Shown here: one piece after another, positions 1-7,533 of the stretch | Layout of the letters: each line of letters begins with the position of its first letter | Position numbering within the stretch: the stretch's first letter is position 1 | NCBI GenBank assembly: GCA_963643465.1 | Contig: CAVIJT010000001.1 | Span: forward strand, 372,001 to 436,000 | Reading direction: 5' to 3' | Source of the DNA: CAG-411 sp963643465 | Lineage (GTDB): Bacteria > Bacillota > Clostridia > Lachnospirales > Lachnospiraceae | DNA length: 64,000 bases | Position numbers and translations under genes: made by a program | The notes under the pieces: model-generated | What the model was told of the DNA's origin: nothing | The model's database searches: none | What the model saw: the letters and a program-made list of their open reading frames with translations, nothing else

Positions 1-601
1 GGTTTTTACTGCCATGCAACAAGTTAATCTGATACAGATTTTCCCGGTGGCACATCTCCATGACTTCGGCTTTGAAGTATTCCATTGCTGCGTCTGTGCA
101 GCGGTGTTTACACCCGGCTTTTGTGTCTGCCGGTCTGTCCATGTAGGGCAGCAAGGGAACTTCTGCAATCCGCAAGCTGTTAATGACGATATGAACATGG
201 ATATTGCCGCTGTGGTTGTGTCCATCCGGGTAGGTGCAGACAATCGCCTGATGTCCGGGGAAATGCTCGGCACAAAATTTCTCGCCTAACATCTGCGCCC
301 GGTCAACGGTCAATCCGTTGCCGGCTGCGTCCCTTGGGTCAAAGGAAATGATATAGTGGTGGCTTTTCACATCTTCCCGTTTCTGGTTTTTACCGTATCG
401 GAGATTGGAACGCATACAGGCAACCGCAAAATCTTCCTCACCGCAATTTAATGTGGCTATGCGGTAATCCTCCCGGAGTATCAGCCGCCCGGTTTCATCA
501 AGGGTGGGCTTCATGGTAAATTCGTCATGCTCAAAGGTCAGGTATTGTTCGGCTGCTCCATAATCAGCATTTTTAGAGCTGATATGTTTGAATGTTGCCA
601 A
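1..601 (-). CDS. ICE relaxase, N-terminal part (cut by window edge)
   Basis: Mobilization nuclease that would nick oriT and lead the ICE strand into the recipient. The reading frame is open to base 1, giving about 200 residues from a TTG start (601-599). It begins MATFKHISSKNADYGAAEQY. It carries HHYIISFDP near residue 83 and HNHSGNIHVHIVINS near residue 128, the three-histidine metal site of the relaxase/mobilization nuclease family (PF03432-like) common in Tn1549-type elements. It overlaps the mobC 3' end by 29 bases, so the two are probably translationally coupled. The C-terminal part is outside the window, so integrity cannot be judged. The TTG start is chosen because the conserved MATFKHI start falls there. 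Confidence 0.9.
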   Translation of the reverse strand, partial: MATFKHISSKNADYGAAEQYLTFEHDEFTMKPTLDETGRLILREDYRIATLNCGEEDFAVACMRSNLRYGKNQKREDVKSHHYIISFDPRDAAGNGLTVDRAQMLGEKFCAEHFPGHQAIVCTYPDGHNHSGNIHVHIVINSLRIAEVPLLPYMDRPADTKAGCKHRCTDAAMEYFKAEVMEMCHRENLYQINLLHGSKN

Positions 602-980
602 TGGCTTCACCTACCTTTCGCAGGACTTCAAACTTCAAGGCGGCAAGGTCAGAAACAGCGGCTCGGACTTCAACGGACAGGGCATTGTAGGGTGTTCCAT
701 GTTCGTTGAGAAATCGGGCGATCTGATTGAGGTTGCCGCCGATTTTTCCGTATTCTGCGGTCAGCTTGCCGACAGCGGACAGCAGCTCATCATTGACCGG
801 GGAAACAGTCACAACGGGGCGAATGGTCGCTCCCGTAATGGCTTGCCGGATAAATTCGGCTTGACTCATGTCGTAGAGCTTCAAGCGTTCTAAAAAGTCG
901 GCGTATTCTTCCTCGGTCATGCGGGTCTTGACTACCCGGCTCCGGTGGGGCGTGTTGTATCGCTTGGCTATGGGTATCAC
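573..980 (-). CDS. mobC: MobC-type mobilization accessory protein
   Basis: Small DNA-binding accessory protein (about 135 aa) that helps the relaxase at oriT. The N-terminal third is basic with TRMTEEEYADFLERL, a ribbon-helix-helix-like segment. The middle carries IGGNLNQIARFLNEHG, the typical MobC signature (PF05713-like). It lies directly upstream of and overlaps the relaxase, the usual arrangement. An AAAGGAG ribosome site touches the apparent GTG start, so the true start may be a few codons downstream. A non-coding stretch with nested inverted repeats, the likely oriT, lies immediately upstream. Confidence 0.88.
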   Translation of the reverse strand: MIPIAKRYNTPHRSRVVKTRMTEEEYADFLERLKLYDMSQAEFIRQAITGATIRPVVTVSPVNDELLSAVGKLTAEYGKIGGNLNQIARFLNEHGTPYNALSVEVRAAVSDLAALKFEVLRKVGEAIGNIQTYQL

Positions 981-1330
981 TCCTTTCTATGGGTGTGGTT
1001 GTCCTCTCACTAATAGGAGAAAAACAGGGTGTAAAACGGAACTGTTTTTGAAAGAATTTGAAAAAATATCCCCTCATAATTCAGTACAAAAATCGGCTAA
1101 AAGGGGGTGGGGTACATTGAAATTTTTTCAAAAATTTTGTTGCCCCCACTTATCAAAAGCGGAAAACGGACGAAAACCCAAACCACCGTTTATGAAAGAA
1201 TTTGAAAAATATTCCGTCATAAGGTAGTACAAAAAACATTGAAATGGCGGGGTGCAATTTTGAAATTTCTCAAAAATATTTGCAGACCGCTTTCGGCTGT
1301 TTTTCTCTCCCCGCAGGGGATAAGCAGGGT

Positions 1331-1410
1331 TTGGGGAAGGCACTCCCCAACAAGATTCCGACGGGGCAAAAATGAGCGATAAGCGAATTTTGGCACCTCG
1401 GTAGAATCTT
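1331..1410. other. Candidate ICE oriT within a gene-free stretch (981-1747)
   Basis: The 767 bases between mobC and the M56 gene hold no convincing gene. Inside are nested inverted repeats: TTGGGGA...TCCCCAA at 1331-1350, and AAGATTC...GAATCTT at 1352-1410 enclosing a second imperfect dyad (GCAAAAAT...ATTTTGGC). Position just upstream of mobC-relaxase and a hairpin-rich layout fit an origin of transfer. The nic site cannot be read from sequence alone. Two similar stretches at 1026-1077 and 1190-1222 (GAAAGAATTTGAAAAATAT) repeat once, with no evident role. Confidence 0.5.
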
Positions 1411-1747
1411 GCTCTTAGAAACTCACGCTTTCCTCTGCCTTTACCCATATAACAATTCGTAAAGGACGTTTTGACTGATTTTCGCAAAAAAGTTTTTGTG
1501 CGGCTCATTCTGCCCTTGCTGTTTTCCTCCACGATGAGATTTGGAAAATGCCAAACATCAGAGGAATTTTTCGTGTAGCTTCCCTACATTACCTACTACA
1601 AGGGAATTGGCGATTTGCCAAAGGCAGAGGAAACTTTTTTGAAAACGGGCGCAAAAAAAGCAGCAAATCTTTTCAGACTTACTGCAATAAGAAAAGGACA
1701 ACCGTTTTCGATTGCCCTTAATATTTTGTTTCTGATTTTAATATTAT

Positions 1748-3373
1748 CTATTCAAGCGGAATAACACCATTATCTTCTGAAGCTACGGATTCACCGTTTA
1801 CAATACTTGTTATATCAATGACTTCCTTGCTCTCGTTCGTTGCTAAGAAACAATAAATTCCGTCATTCGATATTTCTACAGTTATATCAGCATTTGAAAA
1901 AGCAATTTCATTTTGAAGTTCGCCATTACGCAAGACTAAAATTTGATTAGGATTACTAATCAAATTCAAAATATCTGACTTTGATATAGTGGCTACACCT
2001 GCAAAAAACTTTTCTCCTGTTTGATATTCTCTGTATAACAGGTCGTCTGTAACTGCATTTGTTTCTTTCTGTTCAAAATTATCATTTTCTTCTGTATTCA
2101 TATTATCATCAGCAACAGATTCTGTATCGTTCATGTATTTGTCAATCAGTTCTAAAAACTGTGCTTTGGTAAGCACAACCACTTCTGAAATGTTTCCTTT
2201 ACTGTCTCGTTTGATATTTAGATAAATACCATCCGTAGTATCGCCATTGGTGTAAATACTTCCGTTATCATCGTATATGGAAGCAATGGGGGTTTCTTGA
2301 TAGTACCATATATCTTTTTTATAAGTCAGTCCGGCAGAAAGATATTCTTCATCTGGTTTGCTTTCCGTACCACTCTCAACAGCATTAGGAGATGAAGCGA
2401 CATGATTATCGCTGTTTTTATCTGCCTGTGCAGAGGTAGCAAATACCGTCACCGTTCCGGCAATGAGAACCACTGCCAAAGCAAGCGATAGGATTGTTGT
2501 TTTTCTTGTTTTCATAATAGCTGTTATCCTTTCTTCAATCGCATTTTTACTGAAATGATTGCAAAGGGGAGCAAAGTCGCTTCTTGTTTCTTCCAGACTG
2601 ATAAGTATTTTTGCATAGGCGGCTCTTGTATGGTTGCCAAACTGGTGAACGACCGCTTCATCACATGATAACTCAATATCCCTGTTCGCAAGGATGTACA
2701 TTACCCATACCATTGGATTGAACCAATGGACACAGACAGCAGCAATCAGCAAAAACTTGCTAACAGTATCAAATCTTTTGATATGCACAAATTCGTGTTC
2801 CAGAACATACCGTAACGCACTTTCATTTTTCCAGTCTGTTTCCTTCGGCATTAAAATCACAGGTTTCCATATACCAAATGTAAGCGGAGCAGAAATGAAA
2901 CCTGCTTGTCGTATGGAAATTCTGCGTTTTAAGGGATGGCTCTGTAACCATCGTCCGATAAATGTGTTCTCTATCGGCAAGGATGTTTGAAACTCTTTAT
3001 AGCATCTTAGATACGCAGAAATAAAAAATATCGCACAGAAAATGACACCTGCCATCCAAACAATTTCCCACGCAGATATTGTAACGGATGGAGCGGAAGT
3101 CTGCTGTGCCCCGGTAACGGTTGCCCCCTGTGAAATAATCGGCAAAAAGTCAATAACCTGGGTATTCTTCACGACAGCAGGTGTTTTCCTTTCCAACAGG
3201 GAATAGATACTAAACCATGAGGGAAAAGAAAACGGTATCAACAGTCGTGCAAGTGCAATTCCCCAAAGCGCAAGGAATGTCTTTTTCGGTACTCGGTTGA
3301 TTGCCAAAGCTCGAATGACTGTAATCACCAAAATCATGACTGCTCCGGCAACGCTCATTTGCAGTAAGCTCAT
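1748..3373 (-). CDS. BlaR1/MecR1-like M56 membrane metallopeptidase with non-penicillin sensor domain
   Basis: Membrane antirepressor that, in this family, senses an external signal and triggers loss of the BlaI-type repressor. The N-terminal ~300 residues hold membrane helices and the zinc protease site HEFVHIKRFD (about residues 193-202), with a downstream SCDEAV segment. A further helix (LSLALAVVLIAGTVTVFA) leads to an external C-terminal part of about 200 residues. That part shows none of the SxxK/KTG motifs of the penicillin-binding sensor of BlaR1, so the ligand is unknown. The start is taken at MSLLQ, behind GAGGTG. It follows the repressor gene by about 10 bases in one operon. Cargo-like within the ICE. 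Confidence 0.85.
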   Translation of the reverse strand: MSLLQMSVAGAVMILVITVIRALAINRVPKKTFLALWGIALARLLIPFSFPSWFSIYSLLERKTPAVVKNTQVIDFLPIISQGATVTGAQQTSAPSVTISAWEIVWMAGVIFCAIFFISAYLRCYKEFQTSLPIENTFIGRWLQSHPLKRRISIRQAGFISAPLTFGIWKPVILMPKETDWKNESALRYVLEHEFVHIKRFDTVSKFLLIAAVCVHWFNPMVWVMYILANRDIELSCDEAVVHQFGNHTRAAYAKILISLEETRSDFAPLCNHFSKNAIEERITAIMKTRKTTILSLALAVVLIAGTVTVFATSAQADKNSDNHVASSPNAVESGTESKPDEEYLSAGLTYKKDIWYYQETPIASIYDDNGSIYTNGDTTDGIYLNIKRDSKGNISEVVVLTKAQFLELIDKYMNDTESVADDNMNTEENDNFEQKETNAVTDDLLYREYQTGEKFFAGVATISKSDILNLISNPNQILVLRNGELQNEIAFSNADITVEISNDGIYCFLATNESKEVIDITSIVNGESVASEDNGVIPLE

Positions 3374-3383
3374 AATCATCACC

Positions 3384-3743
3384 TCATTCCAAATCTCCCA
3401 CAATCTGTTTCAGCTTTTCAATCTGTTCGGCGGAAAGTTTCTTTCTTCCGAGAAGTGCTGCAAACAGCTTGTCGGCAGACCCATCATAAATCTTGTTAAT
3501 CAGTTCCGTTGTTTCTGCTTCCTGCACATCTTCCTTAGGAATAAGGGCATGACACATAAAATTAGGTTCAGAGCGTTCAATCGCTCCTTTTTTGATACAC
3601 CTTTTTATCAGCGTATAGGTGGTATTCATATTCCAACCGATTTCTTCTTTCAGCACATCGGAGATATGTTTCGCTGTGGTATCGCCCTCGTTCCAAAGCA
3701 CACCCATCACCTTTAATTCTGAATCAAACAGCTTTATATTCAT
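3384..3743 (-). CDS. BlaI/MecI/CopY-family transcriptional repressor
   Basis: Winged-helix repressor of about 119 residues. The N-terminal half (LFDSELKVMGVLWNEGD, then WNMNTTYTLIKRCIKKGAI) matches the BlaI DNA-binding domain; the C-terminal half (SADKLFAALLGRKKLSAEQIEKL) is the dimerization region with the usual protease-sensitive area. The start MNIKLFDSE has GAAAGGAGAGG upstream. First gene of a two-gene operon with the M56 peptidase. Two strong dyads flank its promoter at 3760-3838, so it almost certainly represses itself and the peptidase. Confidence 0.92.
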   Translation of the reverse strand: MNIKLFDSELKVMGVLWNEGDTTAKHISDVLKEEIGWNMNTTYTLIKRCIKKGAIERSEPNFMCHALIPKEDVQEAETTELINKIYDGSADKLFAALLGRKKLSAEQIEKLKQIVGDLE

Positions 3744-3759
3744 CTGTCCTCTCCTTTCT

Positions 3760-3838
3760 ACACTACTCTGGTAGTGTTTATGCTTATATAATACTCCTCT
3801 CAAAGAAAAATGTCAACACTACTGCGGTAGTGTTGACA
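3760..3838 (-). promoter_or_regulatory. Promoter with two BlaI-type operators
   Basis: Minus-strand promoter: -35 TTGACA (3811-3816) and -10 TATTAT (3788-3793) with a 17-base spacer. Operator 1 is ACACTACTCTGGTAGTGT (3760-3777), between the -10 and the ribosome site. Operator 2 (3811-3838) is a 28-bp palindrome with perfect 12-base arms (TGTCAACACTAC) that includes the -35. The shared half-site ACACTAC/GTAGTGT is in the style of BlaI/MecI operators. Confidence 0.88.
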
Positions 3839-3915
3839 AAATATTTACATTTGATTTTCATTTTGGAATAGCGGTGGGGCGGTCTGTCTATATACTGTTT
3901 TTTGTTGTTGCTTCT

Positions 3916-4056
3916 TTACCGTACATGAGCATTTGCACCCGGATTGTCGTTACCATAACCTTCCAAAAGGTTGATAACGCCCCATACACCTACACCTGCT
4001 CCGATTGCTGTTACTACTGTTTTTAATCCTGTTACTGCTGTTGTAAAAAATGCCAT
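3916..4056 (-). CDS. Maff2-family small membrane protein
   Basis: 46-residue protein: MAFFTTAVTGLKTVVTAIGA then GVGVWGVINLLEGYG, ending NDNPGANAHVR. One hydrophobic glycine-rich helix spans residues 10-32. This matches the Maff2 family that follows the VirD4/PcfC gene in Tn1549-like ICEs; a role in the mating channel is presumed from position, not shown. AGAGGAA lies 9 bases before the ATG. It sits downstream of the pcfC 3' fragment, as expected for the ICE backbone. Confidence 0.85.
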   Translation of the reverse strand: MAFFTTAVTGLKTVVTAIGAGVGVWGVINLLEGYGNDNPGANAHVR

Positions 4057-4079
4057 AATTCTAATTCCTCTTTCTTTCT

Positions 4080-4250
4080 CTAAAATTTTGTGTTGTTGTA
4101 ATCAAAAGAAAGAGTTCTGATATGTACTTTCCCCATCCTCATGTTATAATAAGGACAGGGAAATTCTATAAGAAGAACCCTTGGGGCAACCGATACTTTC
4201 AGTTTGGCGATTGGCGGTATCGACTGCTTTTTCTTTCTTCTAGCATACAT
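4080..4250 (-). CDS. Possible small basic protein, unrecognised
   Basis: A 56-codon frame starting MYARRKKKQSIPPIAK and ending DYNNTKF, with AAGGAG six bases before the ATG. It lies between the pcfC 3' fragment and the Maff2 gene, and stops 24 bases before the latter. I do not recognise it. Strong basic start, no membrane segment, no cysteine motif. Support is only the ribosome site and the position; it could be a chance frame. Confidence 0.35.
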   Translation of the reverse strand: MYARRKKKQSIPPIAKLKVSVAPRVLLIEFPCPYYNMRMGKVHIRTLSFDYNNTKF

Positions 4251-4266
4251 TCAAAACTCCTTTTTT

Positions 4267-4348
4267 ACTTTTGGACAAAAAGTCCATAAGTTCATAAGTT
4301 CCATATTTAATTTTCTTCTTTTCACTTCTGGACATTTTGTCCAAAAGT
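4267..4348. repeat. Two copies of a 25-bp palindrome (ICE backbone repeat)
   Basis: Copies at 4267-4291 and 4324-4348. Arms are ACTTTTGGAC / GTCCATAAGT and ACTTCTGGAC / GTCCAAAAGT around 5-base AT centres. The second copy abuts the pcfC stop codon. Further copies lie at 30971-30995 and 34713-34773. All are on the ICE backbone and none is inside the two IMEs. Confidence 0.8.
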
Positions 4349-5169
4349 TATACTTCGATTGCCCCTACATCAAATACCTCATCCACCTTCATATCCGGCT
4401 TTACTACAAGCCTTGAACGGTTCTTGACATACTTTTCAATGTTAAAGGCATTCTTTTCATCATAGTCAGATAACAACCTGTACTGCTTATGCTTCGTTAT
4501 ATCAAATTTGTTTGAGAAAAAAGGTCTCACACCTCTAAGCTGCATAATACATTTGCCACCATCCATGACTGCAATCTCATCCTGACTCATAAGTTCTTTC
4601 CCGGTCTTTTGATAATTCAAACCGTAGGACTGCGACGTTCCTCTTGTATCTGAGGTATTATAAAGGTCAATGGTTTCTTTACCCAAAACTTCTGCCAGCT
4701 CTTTCAGCGTGGTCTTTTCCTTTCCTCCAAGGAATAACGTGGTGTCACAATTCCCTTCGATGGTGTCAGCGTTGTCCTTATAAATTGCTTTAAGTTGTGA
4801 CTTTGACTGCAAAATAATAGAAGCTGATATTTCCCGGCTACGAATAGTCGCAATCAGCTTCTCAAACTTTGGTATCTGCCCGATGTTCGCAAACTCATCT
4901 AACAAGCAGCGTACATGAATGGGCAATCTGCCATTATACACATCATCTGCCCTGTCACAGAGCAGATTAAAGAGCTGGGTATACATGATTGACACGATAA
5001 AATTGAACGTATCGTCTGTATCGGAGATAATGACAAACAATGCTGACTTTTCATCCCCTAACATATCAAGTTCCAATTCATCATAACTAGTCAAATCACG
5101 AAGCTCCTTAATATCAAATGGTGCTAATCTTGCACCACAACTAATTAAAATACTCTTAGCTGTCTTACC
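4348..5169 (-). pseudogene. pcfC: pcfC/virD4 coupling protein, C-terminal fragment
   Basis: C-terminal ~273 residues of a VirD4/TraG-type coupling ATPase, the pump that links relaxosome to mating channel. The homologous frame starts at 5169 (GKTAKSILISCGARLAPFDI), upstream of the first ATG at 5094, and joins perfectly to the middle fragment ending LAAG at 15388. It contains VHVRCLLDEFANIGQIP-type Walker B (LLDEFANIG), the SREISASIILQSKSQLKAIY segment and LRGVRPFFS near the end. Element B separates it from the rest. On its own it lacks Walker A and cannot work. Excision of both elements would restore one 613-residue frame. Confidence 0.93.
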
Positions 5170-5213
5170 AGATGCGAATTGTCAAGGACTTTTTAATCAA
5201 GTTTACAAAAAAG

Positions 5214-5381
5214 TCACATTTTCGCCGCTTCCTCTCTCAGCAGACGCTTGATTTTGTCTGCCATCGTCTCCTTGCTCGTTTCGCTGAAATGGACACGCAC
5301 CACATAAGTGGTCTTGTCTATGGTCTTTCGGAAACAAGGCTGTGTGTTGGTTGCTGTGTTCTGGATTACGATTGTGTTCAT
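5214..5381 (-). CDS. tnpW: TnpW-family transposon protein (element B)
   Basis: 55-residue protein starting MNTIVIQNTATNTQ, with the family core TTYVVRVHFSETSKETMADK and a basic helical end. AAAGGAGG lies before this ATG; longer frames upstream have no ribosome site. It matches the TnpW-like proteins carried by Clostridia serine-recombinase elements, whose function is unknown. Last gene before the element end. Counterpart of 15906-16091, from which it has diverged strongly at the N-terminus. Confidence 0.78.
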   Translation of the reverse strand: MNTIVIQNTATNTQPCFRKTIDKTTYVVRVHFSETSKETMADKIKRLLREEAAKM

Positions 5382-5404
5382 AGAAAACCTCCTTTGAATG
5401 AGAA

Positions 5405-5700
5405 AAGCCCGACAAGGAAAGGTCTGACAACGAAGTACCGACAACGGACTTCCGAAAACCTTTTTTCTTAATCGGGCTTATCTGCTTTTTTACTATTTAC
5501 TTTTTCTTTTATATTTCTGTTGTCATTGTTGTCAGAGAGAGGAAAGTCCAGTATTATCAATGGATTTCCCGATTTCTGCCCGACAACGGAAAGGCAATTT
5601 TTACTGCAACCATTCCTTGGGCAGTTCAAGCTGCTTCATTTCTTCTTCCGTCAGCTCGTGAAATTCTCCTGTGTTGTTGTCAGGCTCGTTGTCGCAGGGA
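5405..5700. repeat. GTTGTC repeat field, candidate replication origin of element B
   Basis: Short repeats GACAAC/GTTGTC recur between tnpW and vapE and into the vapE 3' end: 5411 (GACAAG), 5426, 5440, about 5519, 5528, 5581, and two near 5674-5692. The first three are spaced 14-15 bases; orientation switches from one cluster to the next. The same places in element A carry GGCAAC/GTTGCC. Adjacent genes encode a primase and a VapE ATPase, so an iteron-type origin is the simplest reading. Confidence 0.6.
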
Positions 5701-6916
5701 ATGCGTTCCCAACCTCGCTGTCTGCGGTAAGGCTCCGGGAAGTACCTTGGATTTACAAATGCCCTCCAACCTGTGACCGCATTATTCATAATGTCGTTGA
5801 TTTCCCAAAGTTCCCATTGTTTCGGTTCGTCATAGTCGTGTCCCAATGCTTCACGATAAAGCTGCTTGGAGCAGACCACATTGCCGGAGTAGCGTTCCAG
5901 ATAGTCGATTATCTGTCCGGCTTTTGTGTCCTCCGGCATGAACTCCCTTTGATGGGCTTTCAGAAATTCGTCTGTTCCCCGGCTGAGTTTCAGCTTGAAG
6001 TTGCCGCTTCGGTAAATCTCCATTGCTTCTGCCCACATCTGAATAATATAACCTCTGCCTGTTCTGGGCAGACCATAATGGGAAGAAATCGGCGGTTGCC
6101 TGTGCGGTCAAGGGGAAGAAAATCAAGCGTGTTGGAAGAACCGCCAAACACGCATTGTCGCTTTCTGTCTGCCGGATGGGTTTCATACGGTATCTTGTAG
6201 GTTTCCTTTTGTCGGCTCAAAAAGGACTTGATTTCTTCAATGCTCTTTGCATTGGCTGTGGCAATCATTTCCGACATCTCGATTATCCAATGTCCCTGCA
6301 TTTTGCGGTAAACATTATCATCGTCCAGTTTCTTCAAGTCATCAGAAAACCAGTCATCATTGACTGCCAGCAGCCGGAAGAAAGTAGATTTTCCTGCACC
6401 CTGACCGCCTACCAAACAAAGCATAACTTCAAATTTACATCCCGGCTTGAATACTCTGCTGATAGCTCCCAACAGAAAGAGTTTCAAGGCTTCATAGCTA
6501 TACTCGTTTTCCTCTGAACCGAGGAAGTGGTGCAAGCAATGCCGGATGCGTTCCTGTCCGTCCCATTGCAGGGCATTGAGAAAATCACAGACCGGGTGGT
6601 AACGGTTTTCGTTGGCGATCACCGTTACCGCATCTATGATTTTCTTCTCTACGGTCAGTCCATAGTTTTCTTCAAAATACAGAAGCAGATATTTTACATC
6701 CACATCAGTCAGTGTGGTACTGTCACGATACCAACCGAGGGGTTTTACAATATCAATGCGTTCTGTCAGCAGATTTTTTCGGATAGAACCTTTTAGAAGT
6801 GGGTCGCATTGCAGAACTCTTTTATAGTTGGCGGCTGTATTGTAAATCTTACCTTTCTGGCTCTGCTCTAAGCTGTTTCTGATTTCCTCTATGGTGTTCT
6901 GCAATTCGCTGTTCAA
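5601..6916 (-). pseudogene. VapE/VirE-type replication ATPase, frameshifted (element B)
   Basis: Counterpart of the intact 454-residue protein at 16333-17697. The N-terminal part (5990-6916) has the P-loop GGQGAGKSTFF and WIIEMSEMIATANAKSIEEI; the C-terminal part (5601-6038) carries EFMPEDTKAGQIIDYL and RRQRGWERIP. Between them, after GAGGTT, 34 bases present in element A are missing (near 6038-6041), which throws the frame. Family members are superfamily 3-like helicase/ATPase proteins of mobile elements. The 5' end overlaps the primase gene. Element B may need the element A protein, or may be replication-deficient. Confidence 0.85.
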
Positions 6917-7466
6917 GTTTTATCACCTCTTTTCTTTGCTCGGCTACAAGTGCTTTCTTTTCCTCCGGCTCGCCGGATATGAGAATATCAAGCAGATACT
7001 CGATATAACTTTTCCTTTGCAGGGCTTCCACGAACAGCGGATGCCACACATCATCCTCCTGTTTCGGTGCGTACTGCTTTTTCCATTTCCTTAGAAGATG
7101 GAAGTAATCAGACAGCACCTTGTAGCAACGATTTTCTTCATCTCTGTATTTCTGTTCCGGGGTAGGCTCCCGGCTTCTCGGTCTGACTGTCGGCTTCTGT
7201 CTGCTGTCATAGCTGATACCAAAATCATCAGCCAGTTTCATAGCGGCTTCTTTGCTTGGCAAGTCATACAGTCGGGAAACAAAATCAACTGCATCTCCGT
7301 CAGCCTGACAAGCAAAGCAATGAAAACGCCTGTCCACTTTCATGCTCGGATTTTTGTCATTGTGAAAAGGGCAGACACACATTCCGTTGCGATTGGCACG
7401 AATACCGTACAGCTCTGCCGCCTGTCTGGTAGTCACATTCTGTTTGACTGCTTCAAATATATTCAT
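6849..7466 (-). CDS. CHC2 zinc-finger primase-like protein (element B)
   Basis: 205-residue protein, starting MNIFEAVKQNVTTRQAAELY behind GGAAAGGATG. The zinc finger CVCPFHNDKNPSMKV...FHCFACQADGD (residues ~30-62) is that of DnaG-type primases; the catalytic TOPRIM domain is absent, and the C-terminal half is charged and helical. The 3' end overlaps the vapE start by 68 bases, so the pair is probably translated together. In such elements it is thought to prime element replication. About 85-90 percent alike to 17621-18247 by eye. Confidence 0.85.
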   Translation of the reverse strand: MNIFEAVKQNVTTRQAAELYGIRANRNGMCVCPFHNDKNPSMKVDRRFHCFACQADGDAVDFVSRLYDLPSKEAAMKLADDFGISYDSRQKPTVRPRSREPTPEQKYRDEENRCYKVLSDYFHLLRKWKKQYAPKQEDDVWHPLFVEALQRKSYIEYLLDILISGEPEEKKALVAEQRKEVIKLEQRIAEHHRGNQKQLRAEPER

Positions 7467-7495
7467 CACATCATCCTTTCCGTAAAATAGAAAAA

Positions 7496-7532
7496 GCACC
7501 TGCTATCTTCAATTACTGAAAATGGCAAGTGC
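7496..7532 (-). terminator. Hairpin between mobA and primase (element B)
   Basis: Arms GCACTTGC and GCAGGTGC (one mismatch) with a weak inner stem, followed on the minus strand by TTTTTC. It lies just after the mobA stop and before the primase gene. An equivalent hairpin is at 18277-18313. Confidence 0.65.
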
Positions 7533-7533
7533 C

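Noticed and set aside
1128..1532. 134-codon minus-strand frame upstream of mobC
   Set aside because: No ribosome site, no recognisable domain, and it runs through the inverted repeats of the probable oriT.
5520..6200. 226-codon plus-strand frame
   Set aside because: Antisense shadow of the vapE pseudogene and the repeat field; no family match or ribosome site.
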